A stretch of 64,000 nucleotides of DNA from Mesorhizobium zhangyense (GTDB taxonomy: Bacteria > Pseudomonadota > Alphaproteobacteria > Rhizobiales > Rhizobiaceae): NCBI RefSeq assembly GCF_011045115.1, contig NZ_JAAKZG010000005.1, positions 372,001 to 436,000 of the forward strand, in the 5' to 3' direction. The translations under genes and the position numbers were made by a program. The notes beneath the pieces are model-generated. The model ran no database searches, was not told the DNA's origin, and saw only the letters and a program-made list of their open reading frames with translations. Shown piece by piece: positions 55,292 through 64,000 of the stretch (position 1 is its first letter; each line of letters begins with the position of its first letter).

Positions 55292-56803
55292 CTATTCCGC
55301 CGCGAACTGGCTGTCGACCGCGTCGTCCGGCAGGTTCGGATCGCCCGGCGCGGTTTCGCAGCCGAGATCGGGGAAGGCGACAACGCGATTGTTACGGAAA
55401 TCGGTGCGCACGACCAATAGGCCGCGTTCCTCGAAATAGGTCAGCAGCCGCCGCGCGCGCCGCGCCGAGTGACTGCCGAATACGCGGGCGATCGCAGCGT
55501 CGGAGGGGCAGGGCAAGCTGTTGACGGCTGCCTGTGCGACCGACAGGAAAACGCCCTGCATGTCGTCCGGCACACCCGCCGACAGTTCCAGTGCATGCTG
55601 CCATGTCTCGCTTTCGGCCGTCGCACCATCGACGCCGGCACGCGCAACCGCCAGCTTGCGCCGGAAGGCCGGCAGTGACAGCGGTTCACCAGCCACGCGC
55701 CGGATGCGGCAGCGGACGAGAAAATCCTGATAGAGGATAGCGTCGGAGCGGAAGGAGGCGTCCACGTCCTCAAGGATTTCGCGCAGCACGCCTTCGATCT
55801 GCATGTCGCGCTCGGCTTCGTCGATGATGGCGAAGACCGGTTCTGCCGGGGCTTCCGGTGCCGGCTTGGGCTGCGAAAGCTGGGCCAGGATATCGGCGGT
55901 CGGGGTCGGTGTGGGGGGCTGTGGCGTGCGGCGCACGATCGGGCGACGCTCCTCCGGGCCGGGTGTGAAAATCAGTTCACTGAGGTCTTCGCCGGTTTCC
56001 GGCAGCGGCATCAGCTTCGGGCTGGTCGAACGCGGGGCGGTCTCGACATTGCCGATTGTGACGGGCAATGGGCGCCGCGCGATTGCGGGCCCGAGCGCCA
56101 CGAAATGGCCGCGCCCGAGGTCGCGGAACATTTCGGCTTGACGCCGCTCCATGCCGAGAAGATCGGCGGCGCGCGCCATATCGATGTCGAGGAAGGTACG
56201 GCCCATCAGGAAGTTCGAGGCTTCCGCCGCAACGTTCTTGGCTAGCTTTGCAAGACGCTGCGTGGCGATGACGCCGGCCAGTCCACGCTTGCGGCCGCGG
56301 CACATCAGGTTGGTCATGGCAGCGAGCGAAATTTTTCTCGCCTCGTCGGCAACCTCGCCGGCGGCGGACGGTGCGAAAAGCTGGGCTTCATCGACGACGA
56401 CGAGAACCGGATACCAGTGGTCGCGCTCGGCATCGAACATGCCGCCGAGGAAGGCGGCGGCGGCACGCATCTGCTGCTCGACGTCCAATCCCTCGAGATT
56501 GAGCACGACGGAAACGCGATGCTGGCGTATGCGCGCGGCAATGCGGGTAAGTTCGGCCTCGGTGCGTGCGGCATCGACGACGACATGGCCGAATTTATCG
56601 GCCAGCGAGACGAAATCGCCTTCCGGATCGACAATGCATTGCTGCACCCATGGCGCGCTCTGTTCGAGCAGGCGGCGCAGCAGATGCGATTTGCCCGAGC
56701 CCGAATTGCCCTGCACGAGCAGGCGGGTCGCCAGCAATTCCTCAAGGTCGAGCATAGCCGGCGTCCCGTTGGACGTCGCGCCCATATCGATGCCTACCTT
56801 CAT
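55292..56803 (-). CDS. HerA-like ATPase (DUF87 family)
   Basis: 503 residues. A FtsK/HerA-type P-loop domain occupies about 1-255: Walker A GNSGSGKSHL near 32-41, Walker B VLVVVDEAQLF near 133, and the sensor-like GVIATQRLAKL near 175. A Pro-rich linker (about 285-320) leads to a C-terminal part with a likely winged helix (SDAAIARVFGSHSARRARRLL near 440). HerA proteins translocate DNA, often with NurA or as antiphage ATPases; no nuclease partner is adjacent, so its job is unknown. It is convergent with the 58-residue gene. Confidence 0.82.
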   Translation of the reverse strand: MKVGIDMGATSNGTPAMLDLEELLATRLLVQGNSGSGKSHLLRRLLEQSAPWVQQCIVDPEGDFVSLADKFGHVVVDAARTEAELTRIAARIRQHRVSVVLNLEGLDVEQQMRAAAAFLGGMFDAERDHWYPVLVVVDEAQLFAPSAAGEVADEARKISLAAMTNLMCRGRKRGLAGVIATQRLAKLAKNVAAEASNFLMGRTFLDIDMARAADLLGMERRQAEMFRDLGRGHFVALGPAIARRPLPVTIGNVETAPRSTSPKLMPLPETGEDLSELIFTPGPEERRPIVRRTPQPPTPTPTADILAQLSQPKPAPEAPAEPVFAIIDEAERDMQIEGVLREILEDVDASFRSDAILYQDFLVRCRIRRVAGEPLSLPAFRRKLAVARAGVDGATAESETWQHALELSAGVPDDMQGVFLSVAQAAVNSLPCPSDAAIARVFGSHSARRARRLLTYFEERGLLVVRTDFRNNRVVAFPDLGCETAPGDPNLPDDAVDSQFAAE

Positions 56804-56961
56804 TGCGCCTCCTCGACGCGCCGCATGATTCTCTTGTCCATTTTAGGGGTCTAGCACAGCGGGCGGGAACAGGCGTGACGGAGTTCAAGCCTGAATTTTT
56901 AATGCTCTTAGCATTGCCGTGACGACGAATGGTGGCGGTTTTGCCGAAACCCACAGATGAG

Positions 56962-57710
<749 letters not shown>

Positions 57711-57714
<4 letters not shown>

Positions 57715-58544
57715 AGTGCCCATTCCGGCTTGCGGTCGAGAACGGGCAGTGGGTGCCTGTCGGCGTCGATCTGCGGCATGCAGTTGAGCAGTCCGCGCGT
57801 ATAGGGGTGCTGCGCATTGGCAAGCTCGGTGGCCGGCAGTTCCTCGACGATCCTGCCGGCATACATGACGATGACGCGGTCGCAGAAGGAGGAGACAAGC
57901 CGCAGGTCGTGCGAAATGAAGATCAGGCCCATGCCCCGATCGCGCACGAGGCGGTCGAGAATGCCGAGGACTTCGAGCTGGACCGTGACGTCGAGCGCCG
58001 ATGTCGGTTCGTCGGCGATCAGCAGTTCGGGACCGGCAATCAGCATCATGGCGATCATGGCGCGCTGGCCCATGCCGCCGGAAACTTCGTGCGGATAGAG
58101 CTTGTAGACCCGCTCGGGATCGCGAATCTGCACGGCCTGCAACATGTCCAGCGCCCGCTTGCGGGCTTCGGCCTTGCCGACCCTTTCATGGGTGCGCAAG
58201 GTCTCGACGATCTGTCGGCCGATGGTCATGACCGGGTCGAGCGAATATTTCGGATCCTGCAGTACCATGGCGATGCGCTTGCCGCGCAGGGTGCGGCGTT
58301 CTCGTGCCGGCACGCGCAGGAGGTCGATGCCGCTGAACGCCAGCTTTTTGGCCGAAATCTCCGCATGCTCCGGCGTCAACCCCATGATGGCGCGGCCGGT
58401 CTGCGACTTGCCGGAACCGCTCTCACCGACGATGCCGAGCCGTTCCTTGCCGAGCGAGAAGGAAACGCCGCGCACCGCCTCGATGACGCCGGTGCGGGTC
58501 GGGAAGCTGACGCGCAGGTCTTTTACCTCAAGCAGCGCGCTCAT
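57711..58544 (-). CDS. Peptide ABC transporter ATP-binding protein (DppD-like)
   Basis: 277 residues. Walker A GESGSGKSQT near 39-48, signature VSGGMGQRAMIAMML near 155, Walker B LLIADEPTSALD near 180, and the peptide-family C-terminal segment HPYTRGLLNCMPQID near 245. The ATG at 58544 starts the recognisable MSALLEVKDLRVSF; the open frame continues upstream in another gene's shadow. Overlaps its neighbours by four bases on both sides. Confidence 0.92.
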
Positions 58545-59458
58545 TGGCTGCCTCCGCGCGGGTCGAGCGCGTCGCGCAGGCCGTCGCCAAGAAGGTTGAA
58601 GCCAAGGCTGACGATCAGGATCGCGAAGCCGGGAGCAGCTGCCACCCACCACTGGTCGAGGATGAACAGGCGTCCCGCCGCGATCATCGCACCCCATTCG
58701 GGCAGCGGCGGTTGCGCGCCGAGGCCGAGAAAGCCCAGGCCGGCGGCGGTGAGGATGATGCCGGCCATGTCGAGCGTGACGCGCACGATGAGCGAGGAGA
58801 CACAGAGCGGCATGATGTGGCGCAGCACGATGCGCGTCGGCGAAGCGCCCATGAGCTGCACAGCGGCGATGTAGTCGGAATTGCGCACCGTCAACGTTTC
58901 GGCCCGCGCGATGCGGGCATAGGGCGGCCACGAGGTGATGGCGATTGCGATGATGGCGTTGCCGATGCCTGGTCCGAGGGCTGCGACGAAAGCTAGCGCC
59001 AGCACCAGCTTGGGAAAGGCGAGGAAGATGTCGGTGATGCGCATCAGCACGGCATCGACCCAGCCGCCGGCATAGCCTGCGACCGTGCCGACCAGCAGGC
59101 CGATGGGGGCGGCGATGATGGCGACGAGGACGACGACCTGCAAGGTCAGCCGAGAGCCGTAGATCAGGCGCGAGAGGATGTCGCGGCCCTGTCCGTCGGT
59201 GCCGAGCCAATGATTGGCATCGGGGAACAGAAGGCGCGAATTGGCAAGATCGCCGATATAGGGGGAATGGGGCGCCAGCACATCGGCGAGTGCTGCCACC
59301 AGACACAGCGCCAGGATGATCAGTAGGCCGACAACGGCAAGCTTGTTGGCGGTGAAGCGCCGCCACGTCAGATAGGCGCGGCCGAGCCTTGCCTGCAGGC
59401 GCGAGGCCGGGCGCTCGGTAAGCAGCCATTCGCGGCGGGTCTGCATAGTTTCGCTCAT
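58541..59458 (-). CDS. Peptide ABC transporter permease (DppC-like)
   Basis: 305 residues, about six helices. An N-terminal OppC-type segment (RRFTANKLAVVGLLIILAL near 33-51), GTDGQGRDILSRLIYGSR near 96-113, and the ABC-permease EAA motif (about 215-235; RIARAETLTVRNSDYIAAVQ) identify it. The start at 59458 is followed by MSETMQTRREW. Four-base overlaps with both neighbours show tight coupling. Confidence 0.92.
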   Translation of the reverse strand: MSETMQTRREWLLTERPASRLQARLGRAYLTWRRFTANKLAVVGLLIILALCLVAALADVLAPHSPYIGDLANSRLLFPDANHWLGTDGQGRDILSRLIYGSRLTLQVVVLVAIIAAPIGLLVGTVAGYAGGWVDAVLMRITDIFLAFPKLVLALAFVAALGPGIGNAIIAIAITSWPPYARIARAETLTVRNSDYIAAVQLMGASPTRIVLRHIMPLCVSSLIVRVTLDMAGIILTAAGLGFLGLGAQPPLPEWGAMIAAGRLFILDQWWVAAAPGFAILIVSLGFNLLGDGLRDALDPRGGSQ

Positions 59459-60522
59459 CGTATCCGCGTCCTTGGATCGAGAACGCGGTAGAGCAGGTCG
59501 GAGAACAAGTTGAGCGCGATGAATACCGAGCCGATGACGAGCGTGCCGCCGAGCACTGCGTTCATGTCGGCGTTCTGCAGCGAATTGGTGATGTAGAGGC
59601 CGAGGCCCGGCCATGCGAAGACGGTTTCGGTCAGCACCGAGCCTTCAAGCAGATTGGCGTAGGATAGCGCGATGACCGTCACCAGCGGCACGGCGGCGTT
59701 GCGCAGCGCGTGGCCCCAGATGATGCGGGTTTCGGACAGACCCTTGGCACGCGCCGCGACGATGTATTCCTGCTGAAGTTCGTTCAGCATGAAGGAACGC
59801 GTCATGCGGCTGATATAGGCGAGCGAGAAATAGCCGAGCAGCGAGGCCGGCAGGATGATGTGGGCGAAGATGTCGCGAAACGCCGCCCAGTCCCTGTGCA
59901 GGATCGAATCGAGGAGGTAAAAGCCGGTGATCGGCGTGAAGGTGTATTCGAAGACGACGTCGATGCGGCCGGGGCCGGCTGTCCATCTCAGCCGCGCGTA
60001 GAACACCAGAAGCCCGAGCAAGCCGAGCCAGAAGATCGGCACGGAATAGCCGACGAGCCCAATGATGCGCACGATCTGGTCGACGATGCTGCCGCGTTTT
60101 ACGGCGGCAAGCACGCCGAGCGGAATGCCGAACAGCGCGCCGATGATGGTGCCGAGCGAGGCGAGTTCCATGGTCGCCGGAAAGACGCGCCTTATGTCCG
60201 ACATCACCGGGTTCGTGGTCAGCACCGAGGTGCCGAAATCGCCCTGAAGTGCGCCTTTCACATAGAGGAAGAACTGCTGGTAGTAGGGCAGGTTCAGCCC
60301 CATCTCGATGCGCGTGCGCTCGACCACATGGGCGGGCGCGCGGTCGCCGACGATCGCCAGCACCGGGTCGATCGGGATGACGCGGCCGATGAAGAAGGTG
60401 ACGGCCAGAAGACCAAGATAGGTTGTCACCACGATCACCACAAAACGGGCGATCGCGGCGGCGCGGGCGGAGGCGCGACCGCTTTCGCGTTTCGCCTCCG
60501 CGCGTGTTTGCGTGTTGCTCAA
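59455..60522 (-). CDS. Peptide ABC transporter permease (DppB-like)
   Basis: 355 residues with about six helices. GLNLPYYQQFFLYVKGALQGDFG near 75-97, quoted in part, and the EAA-loop LQQEYIVAARAKGLSETRIIW near 250 place it in the OppB/DppB family. The N-terminal 25 residues are polar and Ala-rich, longer than usual. It lies between the binding-protein gene (22 bases upstream) and the DppC-like gene. Confidence 0.92.
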   Translation of the reverse strand: MSNTQTRAEAKRESGRASARAAAIARFVVIVVTTYLGLLAVTFFIGRVIPIDPVLAIVGDRAPAHVVERTRIEMGLNLPYYQQFFLYVKGALQGDFGTSVLTTNPVMSDIRRVFPATMELASLGTIIGALFGIPLGVLAAVKRGSIVDQIVRIIGLVGYSVPIFWLGLLGLLVFYARLRWTAGPGRIDVVFEYTFTPITGFYLLDSILHRDWAAFRDIFAHIILPASLLGYFSLAYISRMTRSFMLNELQQEYIVAARAKGLSETRIIWGHALRNAAVPLVTVIALSYANLLEGSVLTETVFAWPGLGLYITNSLQNADMNAVLGGTLVIGSVFIALNLFSDLLYRVLDPRTRIR

Positions 60523-60544
60523 CGAACCGATCTTCTCGGTTCTA

Positions 60545-62185
60545 TTACTTCGTGACCGGTGCCAGGAAGTTGCTGTCGAAGCTCGGTCCGAGCTTGTAGT
60601 TCTTGACGTTGCCGCGCAGGCCGGCGACTTCCGTCTGCTGGAAGATCATCACGAAGGGGCTCGTATCCAGCGATTCCTTCTGCAGCTTCTGGTACATCTC
60701 GGCGCGTTTGGCGTTGTCGCGTTCCAGAAGGGCCGCCTTGGTCTGCGCCGTCAGCTCCGGCACATCCCAGGAATTGCGCCAGGCCAGCGTCTTGGTGGCG
60801 GCGTCGTCCTTGTTGTCGGGATTGCTGGTGAAGGTTTCCGCATTGGAGTTCGGATCCCAGTAATCCATGCCCCACTGGCCGATATAGATGTCGTGGTTGC
60901 GGGCGCGGTATTTGGTCAGCGTCTGCTTGCCGTCGCCGGGGATGATCTCCAGCTTGATGCCGGCCTGGCCGACGGTCTGCTGGATGGATTCGGCAATGCC
61001 TGTCACCGGCTGGCTGCTGCGCACGTCCATGGTGACGGAGAAGCCGTCCTTCAGGCCGGCCTTTTCCAGAAGCTCCTTGGCCTTGGCGACATCGAGCTTG
61101 AAGGGTGCTTCGTCGAGCGAACCGAGCACGCCCTTGGGCTGGTAGGTCTGGCGGATTTCGCCGATGCCCTTGATCAGCGTCGAGCCGATCGCGTCATAGT
61201 CGACCAGATATTTGAAGGCCTGGCGCACTTCGGGCTTGGCCAGCGTCTCGTTCTTCTGGTTCAGGCTGATGTAATAGACGGTGCCCTTCGGCGCGCTGGT
61301 GGTGGCGAGTTTTTCGTTCTTGGAAACGGCATCGAGATCGCCGGGTTCGAGGTTGCGGGCAACGTCGATATCGCCGGTTTCCAGCATCAGGCGTTGCGTG
61401 GCGCTTTCCTTGACATGGCGATAGATGATGCGGGCCAGTGCCGGCTTGTCGCCGTAGTAATTGTCGTTGCGCTCGAGAACGAGCAGCTCGTTGGCGCGCC
61501 AGTCGCGGATCTTGAACGGGCCGGAACCGGCAAAGCCGGTCTTGAGCCAGCCATTGCCGAAATCGTTGTCGAATTTGTAGTCGTCGGTCGGCGTCACCGG
61601 CGCGACGTGTTCCAGCACCAGCTTCTTGTCGACGACTGCGCCCACGGTGGCGGTGAGGCAGTTGAGTACGAAGCTTGGGGCATAGGCCTTGTCGACGGTG
61701 AAGACGAAGGTGTTTTCGCCGGCAGCCTTGGCCTTTTCAGCCACGTTCTCGCCGGTCAGGCCGAACTGGGTGAGGATGAAGGCCGGGCTCTTGTCCATCT
61801 TGACGACGCGCTCGAAGGACCAGGCGACGTCTTCGGCGGTGATGGGGTTGCCGGAGGCGAATTTGAGGCCGGGCTTGAGCTTGAAGGTGTAGGTCAGGCC
61901 GTCGTCGGAAACGGTCCAGCTTTCGGCAATGCCGCCCTTGACCTTGGTGGTGTCGGCGATATCGAGGCGCACAAGCATGTCATAGGAATTGCCGATGAAT
62001 TCCGCGGGGCTGATCTCGAAGGACTCGCCCGGATCGAGCGTGATGGTGTCGTCGATGGCCCAGGCCAGCACCAGCGTGTCGGCCGGCGTTTCGGCGAATG
62101 AAGGAGCGGCGGAGAAGACCAGCATCGACATTGCCGCGCCGGCAAGCAGCGGGCGGAAGCGAGCGTTCATTTTTCCCATCATCAT
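60545..62185 (-). CDS. Peptide ABC transporter substrate-binding protein
   Basis: 546 residues of the type II (SBP family 5) periplasmic-binding fold: a signal peptide (about 1-31, ending SFAE), then the family start LDPGESFEISPAEFIGNSYDML in about 50-71 and GLKFASGNPITAEDVAWSFERV near 105-126, quoted in part. It binds peptides or a related solute and delivers it to the DppBC-like permease. Three ATGs at the start (62185, 62182, 62179) are possible. The dipeptidase gene 51 bases upstream hints at dipeptides, D-amino-acid dipeptides or peptidoglycan fragments. Confidence 0.92.
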   Translation of the reverse strand: MMMGKMNARFRPLLAGAAMSMLVFSAAPSFAETPADTLVLAWAIDDTITLDPGESFEISPAEFIGNSYDMLVRLDIADTTKVKGGIAESWTVSDDGLTYTFKLKPGLKFASGNPITAEDVAWSFERVVKMDKSPAFILTQFGLTGENVAEKAKAAGENTFVFTVDKAYAPSFVLNCLTATVGAVVDKKLVLEHVAPVTPTDDYKFDNDFGNGWLKTGFAGSGPFKIRDWRANELLVLERNDNYYGDKPALARIIYRHVKESATQRLMLETGDIDVARNLEPGDLDAVSKNEKLATTSAPKGTVYYISLNQKNETLAKPEVRQAFKYLVDYDAIGSTLIKGIGEIRQTYQPKGVLGSLDEAPFKLDVAKAKELLEKAGLKDGFSVTMDVRSSQPVTGIAESIQQTVGQAGIKLEIIPGDGKQTLTKYRARNHDIYIGQWGMDYWDPNSNAETFTSNPDNKDDAATKTLAWRNSWDVPELTAQTKAALLERDNAKRAEMYQKLQKESLDTSPFVMIFQQTEVAGLRGNVKNYKLGPSFDSNFLAPVTK

Positions 62186-62236
62186 CTTGTTCGTTCCCTG
62201 TTTTGTTGAAGAAGTTATTGTTTTTGTTAGGCGGCT

Positions 62237-63289
62237 TCAGTTCTCGTGCCAGGCGGAGCGCAGGACACGGAACCAGTTTTCGCGGCATAGTTTCGCCAGT
62301 TCCGCGCCACCATAGCCCGCACCCTGCAAGGCTACAACGAGGTTCTGAAGGCCCGCCGCGGTGCCGATTTCCCTGGGGATCAGGGCGCCGTCGAAATCCG
62401 AGCCGATGGCGACGCCATCGATGCCGAGCTTGTCGACGAGGTAGTCGATATGGCGAACCATGTCGGAGATCGGCGTATCGGCGTTTTCGCGGCCATCTGC
62501 ACGCAGCATGGTGACGGCGAAATTCAGCCCGACAAGCCCGTTGCTTTCGCGGATGGCGTCGAGCTGTTTGTCGGTGAGATTGCGCGCGACCGGCACCAGC
62601 GCATGCGGGTTGGAATGGCTTGCCACCAGCGGCTGGTCGCTCAGCTTGGCGACGTCCCAAAAACCTTTTTCGGTGATGTGCGACAGGTCGATCATGATGC
62701 CGAGGCGATTGCATTCGCGCACGAGTTCGCAGCCTGCGTCGGTCAGGCCGGGGCCGGTATCGGGGCTCATCGGATAAGCGAAGGGCACGCCGTGGCCGAA
62801 GACATTGTTGCGGCTCCAGACCGGCCCGAGCGAGCGCAGGCCGGCGGCGTAGAACACTTCCAGTGCCGCAAGATCCGGTCCGATAGCCTCGCAGCCTTCC
62901 ATGTGAAGCACGGCGGCGAAAGCCTCGTCGGCCAGCGCATTGTCGATATCGGCCATGGAGCGGCACAGACGCCATGCGCCGGCGCGCTCCAGCTTCAGCG
63001 CGACGGCCGCCATCTCCAGTGCGATGTCGAGGGAGGGAGCACGCTCGAGCGGCTTGGAAAGCGGGGTCTCATAGCTGCCGTCGGCGCCCGGTTCCTTCAG
63101 CACCAGATGGCCAGAGGGAATGTAGATCGCACACAGGCCGCCAGCGAGCCCGCCAGCACGGGCGCGGGGCAGATCGATATGGCCTTTGGCCGTGCCCTTG
63201 GCGAACTCGGCGACGGCGTCGCCGCCATCCTTTTCATGCCGCCAGAGGCGAAGCAGAACGTCGTTATGGCCGTCGAAGACTGCGTGCAT
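62237..63289 (-). CDS. Membrane dipeptidase family M19 (renal dipeptidase-like)
   Basis: 350 residues of the amidohydrolase-type zinc barrel: DGHNDVLLRLW near 5-15 (HxD zinc ligands), a bridging Glu near 128 (HMEGCEAIG), His in MIDLSHITEKGFW near 200, His in ASHSNPHAL near 225, and GSDFDGALIP near 295. It cleaves dipeptides, including those with a D-residue at the C-terminus. No signal peptide, so probably cytosolic. The start at 63289 (AAAGGG spaced seven bases upstream) is preferred over 63307. First gene of the peptide-uptake operon. Confidence 0.92.
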   Translation of the reverse strand: MHAVFDGHNDVLLRLWRHEKDGGDAVAEFAKGTAKGHIDLPRARAGGLAGGLCAIYIPSGHLVLKEPGADGSYETPLSKPLERAPSLDIALEMAAVALKLERAGAWRLCRSMADIDNALADEAFAAVLHMEGCEAIGPDLAALEVFYAAGLRSLGPVWSRNNVFGHGVPFAYPMSPDTGPGLTDAGCELVRECNRLGIMIDLSHITEKGFWDVAKLSDQPLVASHSNPHALVPVARNLTDKQLDAIRESNGLVGLNFAVTMLRADGRENADTPISDMVRHIDYLVDKLGIDGVAIGSDFDGALIPREIGTAAGLQNLVVALQGAGYGGAELAKLCRENWFRVLRSAWHEN

Positions 63290-63450
63290 GGGCAACCCTT
63301 TTTGCATTGATGATGCAAATGGTTCGGCAAGATCAAGAGATATCGGCGTGCCGCCTTTACTGGCTCGACCGAAACAAGCCGGCTGGTCTCACTGCCGTTG
63401 CGTCAATGCCGGCCGATATTTGCACAAGCACGGCAAAGCAAAGAGCTGAG

Positions 63451-63696
63451 CTACTCCTCTTCGTCATCGGTAGCGGACGCCCATGAATGCGGGTTGATCT
63501 TCTTCTGCGTGCTGGAATCGGTGAACGCCCACCAGCCGACATCCGTCTCGTCGCCTTCGCCGCCGAGCGCCTTCAGCATCTCGGCCGAGCGATACTGGGC
63601 TATGGATTCGTTCTCCTGACCGTCGGCGTCTTTCCAGAAGACGCGGACCTTGCTGCCGTTCCTGGGGGCGGTGGCGATGGGCTTGGGATTCGGCAT
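63451..63696 (-). CDS. Small conserved-looking protein of unknown function
   Basis: 81 residues, hydrophilic. It begins KPIATAPRNGSKVRVFWKD near 5-23 and contains GWWAFTDSSTQKKINP near 54-69, a pattern I recall from short phage-like and rhizobial proteins annotated as hypothetical; the Trp-rich segment suggests a small beta domain. GGAGGA lies upstream of the ATG. Transcribed alone, 160 bases from the dipeptidase start. Confidence 0.65.
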   Translation of the reverse strand: MPNPKPIATAPRNGSKVRVFWKDADGQENESIAQYRSAEMLKALGGEGDETDVGWWAFTDSSTQKKINPHSWASATDDEEE

Positions 63697-63869
63697 TTTG
63701 TTCCTCCTGATATCCGCATGAAGGTAAGGCCGAATTCGCGAATGGCAATCGGGTCGTTCATCACTGTGAAGGCTGGTTAAGGTTAGTCGATCGTTAAAAC
63801 TTGTCGGGCACAGTCCGCTGACGGGACGACCGCGGGGGCGGTCGGCGATGGATTCGCGGTGGGGTAAGT

Positions 63870-64000
63870 ATGCTGGATATCGTAGGCGCGGGAGTTTCGC
63901 CGGGAATGGGCGAATTGGCGTCGGACCTGGAGCGGGTCCTCGATTCCATGAAGATGGGCGTCGTGCTTGTCGATGCCGACCTCAACGCGCTGGTCGTCAA
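63870..64000 (+). CDS. N-terminus of a PAS-like domain protein (partial)
   Basis: Forty-three codons are visible before the window ends. The sequence has a 25-residue helical lead (GELASDLERVLDSM) and then MGVVLVDADLNALVV, the typical first strands of a PAS sensor domain. It is probably a sensor kinase or GGDEF protein, but the output domain is outside the window. GGGGTAAGT precedes the ATG. The 173 bases before it hold no other gene. Confidence 0.6.
   Translation, partial: MLDIVGAGVSPGMGELASDLERVLDSMKMGVVLVDADLNALVV

Overview
This is a gene-dense, GC-rich chromosomal stretch of a rhizobial alphaproteobacterium. The best fit is the Mesorhizobium/Aminobacter (Phyllobacteriaceae) group. Grounds: the tkt-gap-pgk-fba order next to zapA/DUF4164, an RcdA (DUF1465) protein, rhizobial-type PcaQ and IclR-type PcaR control of the beta-ketoadipate genes, CTATAT-like -10 boxes, and short intergenic palindromes of the kind common in Mesorhizobium. 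No phage, plasmid, IS element, integrase or CRISPR array is visible. Genus is an inference; no rRNA is present to test it.

Layout. 0-3.3 kb (minus strand): suhB-type phosphatase, efp, a Sel1-repeat protein and a diverged ThiE-like protein. 3.5-8 kb (plus): TauE/SafE exporter, OpgC-like acyltransferase, acyl-CoA synthetase and a small membrane protein, then a candidate small RNA with an intrinsic terminator. 8.3-12.6 kb: rcdA, then ruvC, ruvA and ruvB, with one VapBC toxin-antitoxin pair between ruvC and ruvA and a second, unrelated pair between ruvA and ruvB. 13-26 kb: GH5 glycosidase, ybgC, the central-carbon genes fba, pgk, gap and tkt with a K+/H+ antiporter between pgk and gap, DUF4164 and zapA, rpoH, a RluD-family pseudouridine synthase and two small genes. 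A tRNA-Glu(CTC) lies at 26.6 kb.

27-31.5 kb is visibly AT-richer. It holds a sulfatase-fold membrane enzyme facing an operon of a short YidC/Oxa1 paralogue, a protein that looks like a kinase-fold/methyltransferase fusion, and a tiny membrane protein with a YIDPGSGS motif. I read this as a poorly described cell-surface modification locus, and it is the best candidate for a novel system here. An AraC regulator and a 612-residue RTX protein follow.

35-49.4 kb is a complete protocatechuate/4-hydroxybenzoate degradation supercluster: pcaQ, pcaDCHGB, pobA, a five-gene branched-chain-type ABC importer, pcaR and pcaIJF. It converts 4-hydroxybenzoate to protocatechuate and on to succinyl-CoA and acetyl-CoA. 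Candidate PcaQ and PcaR operators are visible, and two copies of an intergenic repeat bracket pcaR-pcaIJF.

49.6-52.3 kb is an alkylation-damage repair cluster: two O6-alkylguanine-DNA methyltransferases, a 2OG-Fe(II) oxygenase and AlkB. 52.4-55.3 kb holds small secreted, lipoprotein-like and membrane proteins, including three genes under 60 codons. 55.3-56.8 kb encodes a HerA-like ATPase. 57-63.3 kb is a five-gene peptide ABC transporter with an M19 dipeptidase. The window ends in the first codons of a PAS-like protein.
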